NCBI GenBank assembly: GCA_036496265.1
Contig: DASXLL010000277.1
Location: 14,289-78,288 of the forward strand
Direction: 5' to 3'
Origin: CAYLLN01 sp036496265
GTDB lineage: Bacteria; Planctomycetota; Planctomycetia; Pirellulales; Pirellulaceae
Length of the DNA stretch: 64,000 nt
Shown here: one piece after another, positions 44,293 to 52,908 of the stretch
Layout of the letters: each line of letters starts with the position of its first letter
Numbering within the stretch: position 1 is the first letter of the stretch
Program-made: the position numbers and the translations under genes
The notes under the pieces: generated by a model
The model's input: the letters and a program-made list of their open reading frames with translations, nothing else
Databases searched by the model: none
What the model was told of the DNA's origin: nothing

Positions 44293-45435
44293 TTACTTGC
44301 CAGTTTCTTTAAACAGTTTCGGAGCAAATTCAGACAGATATCCCCGCCACACCGGCCACGAATGATCCCCCGCCGTGAGATGCCACTCGTGCTTGATGCC
44401 TTTATCCTTCAGCCCCGCGACAAACGCCTCGTTGCGACTCTTCAGAAAATCATTTTCGCCACAGGCGATCCACAGTAGCTTCAGCTTGGCATTCGCCGTC
44501 GCCGCATTGTCCACAATCGCTTGCGTCGTCTCCGCCGATGGCGTCGCGGCACTGAAAGCACCAACCCAGGCAAACCGATCCAGGTTCGTCAGCCCGACGC
44601 TCAGCGATTGCCCGCCGCCCATGCTCAATCCCGCGATCGCCCGCTGCGCCGGATCGGTTTCCACACGGTACAGCGATTCCACCAGCGGAATTCCGTCTTC
44701 CAGCAGCTCCCGCCGAAACGCGTCCATTGCTGCGCCCCGCTGCTGCGGCGCAGAATCTCGCGACATCGAGCCCAGCGGATGGCCATCCAACATCACCACA
44801 ACCATCGGCTCGGCCTTTTTGGCCGCGATCAAGTTATCCAGAATCCAATGGGCCTTGCCGTGAACGACCCATGTCTGATGATTGTCGCCCGAGCCATGCT
44901 GCAACACGAGCAGCGGAAATTTCTTGTCCGTCGCCTTGCCAGCGGTCCCTTCATAACCGGGCGGCGTATAAACCCACAGCTCTCGCGGCCGCCCCAGCGC
45001 TTTCGACTCATAATTGTGCTGATGTACCGTCCCATGCGGCACGTCTTGTTGGTCCCACGGATTCCGCGGCGCGCCCGGAACTTGCACGATGCTCTTGCTC
45101 GGCTCGCGCTGCGGCTTAAACAGGGGATTGAGCGAGTCGAGGACATTGAGGCCATCGACGTTGAAGCTGTATTCCCACACGCCCGCCGGAACTGGCTCCA
45201 CCGTCACGCTCCACACGCCGCTATCGTTCTTAGTCATTTCAATCGGCTGCCGCGACCACTGACCGCGCAGCGAAACCTCTTTCGCTTCTTTCGGAGCGCG
45301 ACAGCGAAACGTCACGCTCCCATTCTCGCCCTTCTCCGGCGAGATCACCGGCGCCGGTCGCGGCGCCGGATTCTGAGCCTGTGACATTTCAACAAACAAA
45401 AACAGCAACACGACCGCGACAGCACGCATCTTCAT
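44293..45435 (-). CDS. Exported esterase (enterochelin-esterase / esterase-D-like fold)
   Basis: 380 residues from ATG 45435; the in-frame start at 45501 lies before the signal peptide. Signal peptide ends near VEMSQAQ. An E-set beta domain (about 40-120; GENGSVTFRCRAPKEAKEVSLRGQW) precedes an alpha/beta hydrolase with LLVLQHGSGDNHQTW, nucleophile motif AGLSMGGGQSL, and a late His in TAGDHSWPVWRGYL. This matches the esterases fused to a carbohydrate-binding-like E-set found in acetyl-xylan and feruloyl esterases. The substrate is probably a plant or algal polysaccharide ester (inference). Confidence 0.9.
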   Translation of the reverse strand: MKMRAVAVVLLFLFVEMSQAQNPAPRPAPVISPEKGENGSVTFRCRAPKEAKEVSLRGQWSRQPIEMTKNDSGVWSVTVEPVPAGVWEYSFNVDGLNVLDSLNPLFKPQREPSKSIVQVPGAPRNPWDQQDVPHGTVHQHNYESKALGRPRELWVYTPPGYEGTAGKATDKKFPLLVLQHGSGDNHQTWVVHGKAHWILDNLIAAKKAEPMVVVMLDGHPLGSMSRDSAPQQRGAAMDAFRRELLEDGIPLVESLYRVETDPAQRAIAGLSMGGGQSLSVGLTNLDRFAWVGAFSAATPSAETTQAIVDNAATANAKLKLLWIACGENDFLKSRNEAFVAGLKDKGIKHEWHLTAGDHSWPVWRGYLSEFAPKLFKETGK

Positions 45436-45529
45436 GGCACCAGCCTTTTTAGAAATGCCAAGAGCATTGTCAGCGCCGTCAGTATCCGCCACGGCAAGCA
45501 AAAAGCAACCATCGTGGCGATTCTGGCCT

Positions 45530-46162
45530 CTATCGCTTCATGATCTTGAACGCACAGTTCGACCCAAACCCCTGCCGAAACGCCAGATGGATATACAACA
45601 TCGCCAACGGCTCCAGATAACGGCTGCTCGTCAGCAATCCCGCATCGACCGGATCGAATCCGATTCCCTCGATCAACTGTCGCACCATCAACTTCGCGGC
45701 CGCATCGTCACCGCAATAAAACATCGTCGCCCGATGGTCACCGAACTGCGGATTCAGCATCACTTTGACGCTCGCCGAATTAAACGCCTTCACGACATTC
45801 GCCCCCGGCGACCAGGCGGCAATTTGCTCGCCAGCCGAAATCACATGCCCTAGTTCAATGCCACTCATGTCCGACAGCAGCGGGTTCGTGCAATCGATTA
45901 GCGTCCGGCCGCTCAAATCCCCGAGTGATTCCAGCGTCTCGCGAGCCACCGGCCAGGGCACGGCGAACAAAATCGCATCCGCGCCGACGATCGCCTCGCG
46001 CGGCGACTTCGCAACCGCTGACGGGCCGCTTTTGGCAACGAGCTGCTGCACCTTTTCGCTCTGTGGCGTCCGCGAGCCGTAGGTGACGGTGTGACCCGCG
46101 GCGCCCCAGCGACTACCCAGCGCCGCACCGACGCCGCCCGTGCCCAGAATGGCAATTTTCAA
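45530..46162 (-). CDS. NADPH-dependent F420 reductase-like / NAD(P)-binding oxidoreductase
   Basis: 210 residues from TTG 46162, with GGGAG 9 nt upstream. KIAILGTGGVGAALGSRW is the Rossmann dinucleotide fold; FAVPWPVARETLESLGDLSGRTLIDCTNPL and NVVKAFNSASVKVM match the F420-NADP reductase (NADP_oxidored) family. The same family includes F420-independent enzymes, so cofactor F420 use cannot be claimed. The gene diverges from the antiporter gene. Confidence 0.82.
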   Translation of the reverse strand: MKIAILGTGGVGAALGSRWGAAGHTVTYGSRTPQSEKVQQLVAKSGPSAVAKSPREAIVGADAILFAVPWPVARETLESLGDLSGRTLIDCTNPLLSDMSGIELGHVISAGEQIAAWSPGANVVKAFNSASVKVMLNPQFGDHRATMFYCGDDAAAKLMVRQLIEGIGFDPVDAGLLTSSRYLEPLAMLYIHLAFRQGFGSNCAFKIMKR

Positions 46163-46307
46163 GCAAAAAACTCCCGCAAATGGCGGCCTAAAGGAACGCA
46201 ACGGCCCTTGTCCGACCGGCCCGCTCCATCGTAATCTTTCCCCTGCAGTTGCGCTAGGCGGCAGAGCGCTCGACTGCACGTTCACGACAACAACTGGAAT
46301 ATTCCTC

Positions 46308-47642
46308 ATGGGTGCTGATCTGCCGCTCTGGACCGTCTTGCCGTTCGTCACGCTGCTACTCTGCATCGCTATCCTGCCGCTCACTGCCGGACACTGGTGG
46401 GAGCACAACAAAAACAAGGCGATCATCGTCGCGATTCTCTCGGTGATCGTCGTCGTTTACATGATCGCCTCACATGGCCGCCACGGCTTGCACGAAATCC
46501 TCGACAAAACGCACGAATACATCTCCTTCATCATCCTGCTCGCCTCGCTCTACATCATCAGCGGCGGCATTTACGTCCGCGGCTCGCTGAGCGGCACGCC
46601 GCTGGCAAACACCGGCCTCTTAGCCATCGGCGCCCTCCTCGCCAGCATCATCGGCACGACGGGCGCGAGCGTGTTGCTCATTCGACCGCTACTGCGAGCC
46701 AACAAAACTCGCGAGGCCAAAGCCCACATCGTCGTCTTCTTTATCTTCGTCGTCTCCAACTGCGGCGGCCTGCTCACACCGCTCGGCGACCCGCCGCTCT
46801 TTCTCGGCTTCCTCAAAGGCGTGCCGTTCCTCTGGACACTCGAGCGCCTTTGGCCCCAGTGGATTGCCGTCAACATCGCGCTCCTCGTGATCTTCAACGT
46901 TTATGACCAGCTCGTCCTCGATCGTGAAGAACGGCAGCGCCCCGGCTCGCAGCTCGAAGAAGTCATGCAACACGAGCCCGTGCGCATCGACGGCTTACTC
47001 AACTTTGCATTTCTCGCCGGCATCGTCGCGGCCATCTTTTGCTCCGGGCAGTACAACTGGCATCACGGTGTGCAAGAGATCGTCATGCTCGTTCTTACCG
47101 TTGCCGCCTTCCTCACCACGCCCGCCTCCAACCGCCACGCCAACAAATTCACGTTCGGCCCCATCATCGAAGTCGCCGTGCTCTTCATCGGCATCTTCAT
47201 CACCATGTCGCCCGCCTTGCAGATTCTCAACGCCTGGGGCCAAGGCCTGCGGCCCGACTTGGGACACTTTTTCATGGACGATCCGTGGGAATATTTCTGG
47301 GGCAGCGGCATCCTCTCCAGCTTTCTCGACAACGCCCCCACGTATCTCACCTTCGCCGCCACGGCCGCCGGCAAGGAAGGCATTGAACTCGGCACGGACG
47401 ATGTCCTCACAAGATTCCTCGCGACAGGCGCCGAAGCCGCCGCGCTCCTCGCCGCTATCTCTTGTGGCTCGGTGTTCATGGGCGCCAACACCTACATCGG
47501 CAACGGCCCCAATTTCATGGTCAAAGCCATTGCCGAAGAAAACGGCGTCAAGATGCCCAGCTTCTTTGGCTACATGGCCTACAGCGGCCTGATTTTGATC
47601 CCAATTTTCGTCGTCGTGACCGTGATTTTCTTCCGCTCATAG
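46308..47642 (+). CDS. NhaD-type sodium:proton antiporter
   Basis: 444 residues from ATG 46308; extra in-frame codons upstream overlap the divergent gene. It is almost wholly hydrophobic with about 12 membrane segments. The family features of NhaD/citrate-transporter-like proteins are visible: GGIYVRGSLSGTP, LIRPLLRANKTREAKAHIVVFFIFVVSNCGGLLTPLGDPPLFLGFL, and GSGILSSFLDNAPTYLTFAATA followed by SCGSVFMGANTYIGNGPNFMVKAIAEENGVKMPSF. The protein exchanges cytoplasmic Na+ for protons. It is transcribed alone. Confidence 0.9.
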   Translation: MGADLPLWTVLPFVTLLLCIAILPLTAGHWWEHNKNKAIIVAILSVIVVVYMIASHGRHGLHEILDKTHEYISFIILLASLYIISGGIYVRGSLSGTPLANTGLLAIGALLASIIGTTGASVLLIRPLLRANKTREAKAHIVVFFIFVVSNCGGLLTPLGDPPLFLGFLKGVPFLWTLERLWPQWIAVNIALLVIFNVYDQLVLDREERQRPGSQLEEVMQHEPVRIDGLLNFAFLAGIVAAIFCSGQYNWHHGVQEIVMLVLTVAAFLTTPASNRHANKFTFGPIIEVAVLFIGIFITMSPALQILNAWGQGLRPDLGHFFMDDPWEYFWGSGILSSFLDNAPTYLTFAATAAGKEGIELGTDDVLTRFLATGAEAAALLAAISCGSVFMGANTYIGNGPNFMVKAIAEENGVKMPSFFGYMAYSGLILIPIFVVVTVIFFRS

Positions 47643-47661
47643 AGTGGGCTGTGCCCGCCAC

Positions 47662-47961
47662 TCACTCCTCCTCCGGCACCGGCGCCGCCCCCGGCGGCGG
47701 CACCCCGCCACCCTCCTTCACATACTTCCCGCGCATCTTCGCATACTCCTCCGGCGTCGGAAAATCGACCGTCGTTTCACCGCCCAGCACGGCCTGTTCG
47801 AACAGCCGCTCCAAAAACGGCCGGCACCATCCGCAACCCGTGCCCGCGCCAAAACACTCGCTCAGCTGTGCCGGCCGCTTCGGCTTCTCAATCCGAATGA
47901 AATTGACGACCTTCCGCTGCGTCACATGAAAGCACAAACACAACTCGTCGTCAGGTGACAT
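47662..47961 (-). CDS. BFD-like [2Fe-2S]-binding protein
   Basis: 99 residues. Four cysteines in the order CLCFHV...CFGAGTGCGWC give the C-x-C and C-x5-C-x2-C pattern of bacterioferritin-associated ferredoxin-like domains, which bind one [2Fe-2S] cluster. The C-terminus is a Pro/Gly-rich tail. A redox or iron-release role is possible; no bacterioferritin gene is in the window. Confidence 0.85.
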   Translation of the reverse strand: MSPDDELCLCFHVTQRKVVNFIRIEKPKRPAQLSECFGAGTGCGWCRPFLERLFEQAVLGGETTVDFPTPEEYAKMRGKYVKEGGGVPPPGAAPVPEEE

Positions 47962-47972
47962 ATCGTTGTAAA

Positions 47973-48001
47973 GGCGAGCGGGGGACGTAAGTCCCCCGGT
48001 A
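47973..48001. repeat. Dispersed palindrome GGCGAGCGGGGGAC..GTCCCCCGGTA, copy 2
   Basis: Arms GGGGGAC and GTCCCCC with a 4-nt GTAA loop. It lies in the gap between the DUF4432 gene and the BFD-like gene, both on the minus strand. Confidence 0.82.
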
Positions 48002-48048
48002 AGTTCGAAACACCAAAAGACTCACACCTTCCGCTCGCTGTAAGGACT

Positions 48049-49230
48049 TTACCCCGGCGCGACCCAATCCCCTTGCGGCTGATCAAAAATCTTCGGCTGC
48101 CGCCCTCCCTGAATCTTCGCCACCGCCGCTTCCGCGTTCGCAATCTCGCTGGCCGAGGTATGCACATCGACGCGAATCTCAAACGTCTGCGTCTGCCCAG
48201 GCGCAAGCTTCACCTCTCGCTCCTTCGACCGCTCAAAGCTCCGCGGATTCGGAAAATTCGTCCCCGGCTCCAACCCCGTGACATAGCCATCCGCCTCGCC
48301 CGCCGTATCCTTCCACAACGAAAACCAGGGCAACTGCTTTTTATTAAAGGATAGACTCACGCCGCGCGTTGAGTGAGCATTCTTGATCAGCGCCTGCGTG
48401 CTTCCGTCGTCGGTCGAATTCAGCTCGAAGAAATAGACCATCTCCTCGAATCCCGGTTCCGGCGCGGAGTAGCTATCCCACGTTTTCACGGCGCTCGCCG
48501 CTCGCGGCGTCCGCGGCACCAGCGTTTTCACCGGCGCGACGACGCGCGAGCCGGCGTCGAGCAGTGGCAATCCAAAATTGATGTGATACAGCATCTGCAT
48601 CGTGGCCGGCTCCGTCGAATCGTTCACAATTTCATCGCGCACGGTAAAGCTGCTACTGCCGAACGTCGTGCTGATCGTCGTTGTCATCCGCAGCTTCAAA
48701 AAATGAAACCGCGATTCCTCGACGACGCCGCGAAGCGAGATTTCCTGCTTGTCGGGATCGACGCTTAACCGCACATCTCGCGCGGGCTTGTTGGCAATGC
48801 GGCCATGCAGCGGATACACAAGCCGCCCAGTCTTCGAATCAAACTCCGGCGCGCCATTACTTTCCAAACCGCACCGCACAAAAAACTCATCAAACCCATC
48901 GAGCCAGCCCAACCCGCTCGGTTCTCCGAGATTGACCAACGACGGATGCACTGGCCCCCGCACCGGCGATTTCCACCCAATCGTTGGCACTTCCTGATCG
49001 CCATTTATGCCAACCCGGTGAATCCCCATCCCGCGCGTAGGAATTACATTCAGTGCCAGTCGGCCATTTTCGATCGCCAGCACATCAACGCCCGCGCAGA
49101 GGCCATCTTCATAAGCCTTTCCTGTAACGCTCCACGCCCCTCGCGCCGAATTACCGGCAGCGCGAAACGGCGTCTGCTGCTGCCGGATCAGGTTTTTCTC
49201 GTCGATGACTTTCCAAGTCGTAGCGGGCAT
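48049..49230 (-). CDS. DUF4432 aldose-epimerase-like protein
   Basis: 393 residues from ATG 49230. The DUF4432 signatures are clear: LAIENGRLALNVIPTRGMGIHRVGING, GWLDGFDEFFVRCGLESNG, HGRIANKPA, and LYHINFGLPLLDAGSRVVAP. The family shares the beta-sandwich of aldose 1-epimerases and is thought to act on sugars, but no reaction is established. Its His residues in the sandwich (HGRIANKP; YHINFG) match those of mutarotases. No signal peptide is seen, so it is cytoplasmic. Confidence 0.9.
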   Translation of the reverse strand: MPATTWKVIDEKNLIRQQQTPFRAAGNSARGAWSVTGKAYEDGLCAGVDVLAIENGRLALNVIPTRGMGIHRVGINGDQEVPTIGWKSPVRGPVHPSLVNLGEPSGLGWLDGFDEFFVRCGLESNGAPEFDSKTGRLVYPLHGRIANKPARDVRLSVDPDKQEISLRGVVEESRFHFLKLRMTTTISTTFGSSSFTVRDEIVNDSTEPATMQMLYHINFGLPLLDAGSRVVAPVKTLVPRTPRAASAVKTWDSYSAPEPGFEEMVYFFELNSTDDGSTQALIKNAHSTRGVSLSFNKKQLPWFSLWKDTAGEADGYVTGLEPGTNFPNPRSFERSKEREVKLAPGQTQTFEIRVDVHTSASEIANAEAAVAKIQGGRQPKIFDQPQGDWVAPG

Positions 49231-49386
49231 GCAACTTTCCAAAAAAATGGCCACGAAGCAATTATCTTCGCAGCCAATTTACGCCCACCCGCCTTCAATT
49301 GCCACGGAGGGTAATGAAGGCTTACGGGGCCAGAATGGTGCATTTCCACTCATTTCGTAAAGGCAAAAGCAACCGGTAGTTGGAGC
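49231..49386. other. Spacer between DUF4432 gene and lipoprotein gene
   Basis: 156 bp with no recognisable gene or strong hairpin. It should hold the promoter of the DUF4432 gene, but no clear element is seen. Confidence 0.4.
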
Positions 49387-49608
49387 CTACGGATTGGTGG
49401 TGGTCGTCGTCGTCTCGCTCGTATTCGTGTTGTGCGCGTTCGGGTCCTTCAAATCGCCCGTCTTTTTATCTTCCAGGGTCACCGTCTTGGTATCCGTGCC
49501 GCCATTAGTCTTGATTTCTGACTTTTGCGTCGCCGTGTGTTTCTCAGCACATCCCATTGGTGCGAGCGTCAACCCTGCAAGACAAAGCAGACAAACAAGT
49601 GTGCGATA
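49387..49608 (-). CDS. Small Thr/Asn-rich lipoprotein
   Basis: 73 residues from ATG 49608. The signal RTLVCLLCLAGLTLAPMGC ends in a lipobox-like APMGC, so Cys20 is probably lipidated. The mature part is low-complexity and Thr/Asn/Lys-rich (HNTNTSETTTTTTNP) with no fold visible. Function unknown; such small lipoproteins are common in Planctomycetes. Confidence 0.75.
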   Translation of the reverse strand, partial: YRTLVCLLCLAGLTLAPMGCAEKHTATQKSEIKTNGGTDTKTVTLEDKKTGDLKDPNAHNTNTSETTTTTTNP

Positions 49609-49806
49609 CATGGTCAATCCTCGGGTTAATTCATTGGTAAACGACACCGGCAGCCGCAGAATGCGGGCCGCCTCCTGCACAATCCACTCGCATATTTCGT
49701 GCCAAAAGGCCCCTCCGAATTTCGAGCGGTTTGAGCAGTTCGGCCACCGCTACAATGGTCCGGAACCGTCCACAACCTGCACCAGATTACCAAAGCGCGA
49801 TTACCA

Positions 49807-50589
49807 ATGATCTTTCCCATCGGCGACGACAATCGCGACCGCAAGAGCACCCCGGTCGTAAACATCGCCATCATCGCGGCCAATTTCTTCGTCTTCGTCG
49901 TCTTTCAGCAGCTCGGTAGTAACGAAGCCTTCACGATGTCGTTTTCGACCGTGCCCAAGGAGATTGTGACCGGCCACGACGTGGTGACGCAGGCTCATGT
50001 GCAAGTCATGCGCAATGAGCAAGGCCAGGAGCAACAAATCCTCGTCCCCGGCCTCGGCCGCACGCCGATCCCCGTCTATCTCACGATTCTCACCTCGATG
50101 TTCATGCACGGCGGCATCGCCCACATCCTCGGCAACATGTGGTTTCTTTGGATTTTCGGCGACAACATCGAAGATGACATGGGCCGTGGCCGCTACCTGC
50201 TCTTCTATCTCCTCTGCGGCATTCTCGCCTCGCTCGCCCATGTCTTCGCCAGCGCCGGCGGCCCGCAAGCCGAAGTTCCTAGTCTCGGCGCCTCCGGCGC
50301 GATCTCCGGCGTCATGGGCGCCTATCTCGTTCTGCACCCGCTCCGCCAGGTCACCGTTCTCATGCTCCGCATCATCATGAATGTCCCGGCTTACGTCGCC
50401 GTCGGCCTTTGGTTTCTATTCCAACTTGCCAGCGGCTTCTTCTCCGCCCCGGGAACCGCCACCGGCGGCGTCGCCTACATGGCCCACATCGGCGGCTTCA
50501 TCGCCGGCGCCGCCCTCGCCCGCCCCTTCATCGCCGGCCGCTCTTTTCTCGGCGATCAGAGTGCCTCGAGTAACGACAGGAATTGGTAA
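49807..50589 (+). CDS. Rhomboid-family intramembrane serine protease
   Basis: 260 residues with six or seven membrane segments. The serine motif is GASGAISGVMGAYL and the catalytic His is in AHIGGFIAGAALARP; the conserved FMHGGIAHILGNMWFLWIFG loop-and-helix is present (H..N). Both catalytic residues are intact, so an active protease cutting membrane proteins is expected. A loop of about 40 residues after the first helix is longer than in GlpG-type enzymes. Its substrate cannot be read. Confidence 0.95.
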   Translation: MIFPIGDDNRDRKSTPVVNIAIIAANFFVFVVFQQLGSNEAFTMSFSTVPKEIVTGHDVVTQAHVQVMRNEQGQEQQILVPGLGRTPIPVYLTILTSMFMHGGIAHILGNMWFLWIFGDNIEDDMGRGRYLLFYLLCGILASLAHVFASAGGPQAEVPSLGASGAISGVMGAYLVLHPLRQVTVLMLRIIMNVPAYVAVGLWFLFQLASGFFSAPGTATGGVAYMAHIGGFIAGAALARPFIAGRSFLGDQSASSNDRNW

Positions 50590-50772
50590 CCCGGCGTTTG
50601 TCTTGCCACTGGCATTTGTCTGAATGGCCGCGCCGTGGCTCAATGATTGATATAGCCCACAACGTTGATCGCGATCTCGCTCCGAGATTCGTTCAGCCGC
50701 GCCAGGGCCCAGAACCGCCAGCCTTAAGATCGTCGCGGATTTGCGATTATTCCGCGACTGCCAACTGCCAAG

Positions 50773-50847
50773 GGTGGCTGAGGGGACTCGAACCCCCGAC
50801 CCTCAGAGCCACAATCTGATGCTCTAACCAACTGAGCTACAGCCACC
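50773..50847 (-). tRNA. tRNA-His (GTG anticodon)
   Basis: Cloverleaf on the minus strand: acceptor GTGGCTG / CAGCCAC, D-stem GCTC/GAGC, anticodon stem TCAGA/TCTGA with loop TTGTGGC (anticodon GTG, His), T-arm GGGGG-TTCGAGT-CCCC-like. The extra G at -1 (50847), paired with C73, is encoded, as usual in tRNA-His. No CCA is encoded. Confidence 0.97.
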
Positions 50848-51052
50848 GTATCCCAAGTGGTCCACTCGGTCCGCGAGTGGACATAACCGCGCTGCCTTTC
50901 GCGAAAGCTAGCGCTGCAGAGATTGAGTTTATCGGCTCCGTTGGCGCGGCGGAAGGCCGACAACCGCAAAGAGCGACACTTCGCGCGACCAAAAAGGTTC
51001 GCGCGCCGCTTAATATACCGTTGGGATTGTGCCGATTGAGCGAGTCAATCGC

Positions 51053-51421
51053 TTATTTTCCGGGCAATTCGCCCGCCTTCAGCAACTCGCCATACGTCTT
51101 GCCCGACGAGCTCTTATCGTTTTCGGCCTTCGCCAAGCCGTCCAGAATGTACTTCTGGGCTGCGGCCGCGTCTTCCTTGATCTCGTTGTACTTGGCCTTG
51201 GTCAGATACTTGCCGACCGCCTTGCCGTATTCGTTCTTCATCTTCTTGCTTTCACCAGCATGGCACACATTGCACTTGGCTTCGGTGTAAGCGGCTTTCT
51301 CCGGGGTGTTGTATTTCGCGACCCACTCCTTGTTGAACGGCGGGAGTGCCGAGGCGCTTTGGAAGCTAAAAGCGAGGCCGATAATCAACGACAGCGCGAG
51401 GCAGACACAAACCTTCTTCAT
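51053..51421 (-). CDS. Small exported cytochrome c-like protein
   Basis: 122 residues from ATG 51421; CGGAG lies 9 nt upstream. A signal peptide (CVCLALSLIIGLAFSFQSASA) is followed by one heme motif CNVCH (50-54). The rest is Lys-rich and helical (KNEYGKAVGKYLTKAKYNEIKEDAAAAQKYIL). No distant Met ligand is obvious. Probably a periplasmic electron carrier or heme-bound subunit. Longer in-frame starts reaching 51676 would bury the signal peptide. Confidence 0.87.
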   Translation of the reverse strand: MKKVCVCLALSLIIGLAFSFQSASALPPFNKEWVAKYNTPEKAAYTEAKCNVCHAGESKKMKNEYGKAVGKYLTKAKYNEIKEDAAAAQKYILDGLAKAENDKSSSGKTYGELLKAGELPGK

Positions 51422-52021
51422 CGAAAATCTCCGAGTGTCAAAAGCAACAAAGTCAGCAACGCTACAAATTTGCAGCAGGAATTGCCCGCTCTTCATGGCC
51501 ACAGCGGCCGGCCGGCAACAGGTGGGAACTGGCAAGCGGTGAAACAAACTGAGTAAAATCATGAAAGCCTTCGGTGTCAAGCGATGGATAACCCGGTAAG
51601 CCGATGGGGCAGTCTCGGCGAGCGGGAGGCGCGGCCTTGGCGAGCGGCAGGCAAAGGCCTCCCGGTAATCTCCCATGGCAACGATTTCTACATTCCTTTT
51701 GTCGCGTGCCGGATTTCGGCCGCGGTAGCTGTGCGTGTTGGTTCCTTGTCATTTTGGCAGGGAAAACCGTGATAGCAGCCCAGCGCAAATCCGTTACGGC
51801 CGTTATCTCCACCAAACCGTACCCCGTCAGCGATTGGAGATGTAAATCTCGATATTTCAGGTAGTTGCAGCGAGGAAAGCTGCGGGCAAAAGCAACCACT
51901 TCGTCATCTGGCACGGACCTTGCTTTTTACCAAAAACGTCCGCAATCTCTGCCAAAGTTTGGCGAACACCAAATAGCTCAACGATTACTTTTTCTTTGCT
52001 CAGCAAAGGGAGAACCCACAC
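51422..52021. other. 600-bp spacer, repeat-bearing
   Basis: No convincing gene. It contains a rearranged copy of the GGCGAGCGG palindrome at 51617-51670 (two GGCGAGCGG units and CCTCCCGGTA). Several overlapping small frames look random. Confidence 0.55.
51617..51670. repeat. Dispersed palindrome family, copy 3 (expanded)
   Basis: GGCGAGCGGGAGGC, then a second GGCGAGCGG-like unit, then AGGCCTCCCGGTA. The stem GGGAGGC/GCCTCCC is separated by about 30 nt, unlike the tight loops in other copies. Confidence 0.7.
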
Positions 52022-52459
52022 ATGACACATACCTGCAAGCCCCGTTGGTCAGCCTCGTTTCCCGATTCGGTCGAGCGCGAGGTGAGTCAGATTTTCGATC
52101 ACTTTTTTGGCCCGACTGGCGGCCAGAAATCGTCTTCGGTCTTCGCGCCCAGCGCCCTATGGGAAGAGGAAGGCCGCTGGGGCCTCGAAGTCGAGCTGCC
52201 CGGCGTGCAGCTTAACGACATCGACATCACGCTCGAGAAAGACGCCCTCCGAGTCACCGCCGAGCGTCATGCACCCGAAGCTGGCCGCAAGTACATCCAC
52301 CAGGAACGCGGCTACGGCAAAGTCCAGCGCCTGATCAAGCTGCCCGAAACCGTCGATCCCGACAACATCGAAGCCGAGCTCAAAGATGGCGTCCTTCGCC
52401 TCTACCTCCAGAAGCGGCCCGAGCTCCAACCCAAAAAGATCCAGGTTAAGACGGCCTAA
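52022..52459 (+). CDS. Hsp20 / alpha-crystallin small heat-shock protein
   Basis: 145 residues, with AAAGGGAG 8 nt upstream. The alpha-crystallin domain spans about 45-140: WGLEVELPGVQLNDIDITLEKDALRVTAER, then GKVQRLIKLPETVDPDNIEAELKDGVLRLYLQK, with the conserved GVL. It binds unfolding proteins as oligomers without ATP. An intrinsic terminator follows at 52513. No heat-shock operator of the CIRCE type (TTAGCACTC) is seen upstream. Confidence 0.95.
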   Translation: MTHTCKPRWSASFPDSVEREVSQIFDHFFGPTGGQKSSSVFAPSALWEEEGRWGLEVELPGVQLNDIDITLEKDALRVTAERHAPEAGRKYIHQERGYGKVQRLIKLPETVDPDNIEAELKDGVLRLYLQKRPELQPKKIQVKTA

Positions 52460-52512
52460 TCATTGGGGACCTCACGCCTCCGCGTGCGACGATTTTTTTG
52501 AATAACTCCTCG

Positions 52513-52543
52513 CGCCTCGACATGGGATGTCGGGGCGTTTTTT
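52513..52543 (+). terminator. Intrinsic terminator of the hsp20 gene
   Basis: An 11-bp stem (CGCCTCGACAT / ATGTCGGGGCG, one T-G pair) with a GGG loop runs into six T residues, 54 nt after the hsp20 stop. Confidence 0.88.
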
Positions 52544-52641
52544 GTTACTTGGTTCTCGCAAATTGAATTGAACCGTCGCAATTCTGCGTTACCAGCGTCA
52601 ACAAGTGCGACAGCGTCGCGGATCAGGGCAATTAAGCGCTA

Positions 52642-52869
52642 CTAAAGCGCCTTGAACAGCTTTGCCACCGCGACGATCAAACTGCCACTCACGACCAGTA
52701 CGACGAAAAACCAAACGAACCACCGAAGCGTTACGGCGCGCCCAGCCGCACAGTCCGGGCAAATCGTCATTGGAACCTTCCAATTATCCTGATCACTGCC
52801 TCGGTCGTATCGGTAATCCTGTGTAGCCTGGTTCCCCGGAAACGTCCGACCGCATTCATCGCATTTCAT
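52642..52869 (-). CDS. Zinc-ribbon single-pass membrane protein
   Basis: 75 residues from ATG 52869. Two Cys pairs, CDECGRTF and ICPDCAAG, form a zinc ribbon at residues 3-45. A membrane helix follows (FVWFFVVLVVSGSLIVAVAKLF). The family is unknown. It sits 39 nt after the FtsQ-like gene on the same strand and may be co-transcribed. Confidence 0.7.
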   Translation of the reverse strand: MKCDECGRTFPGNQATQDYRYDRGSDQDNWKVPMTICPDCAAGRAVTLRWFVWFFVVLVVSGSLIVAVAKLFKAL

Positions 52870-52908
52870 GGCGGTCGCCTTGCTAATCATAAGACGCCAG
52901 CTTCAGCC

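Noticed and set aside
45530..46162. Evidence of cofactor F420 metabolism
   Set aside because: The family also uses other cofactors, and no F420 biosynthesis genes are in the window.
51422..52021. Several overlapping frames of 60-150 codons
   Set aside because: They overlap each other in different frames, begin in repeat sequence and show no protein-like pattern.
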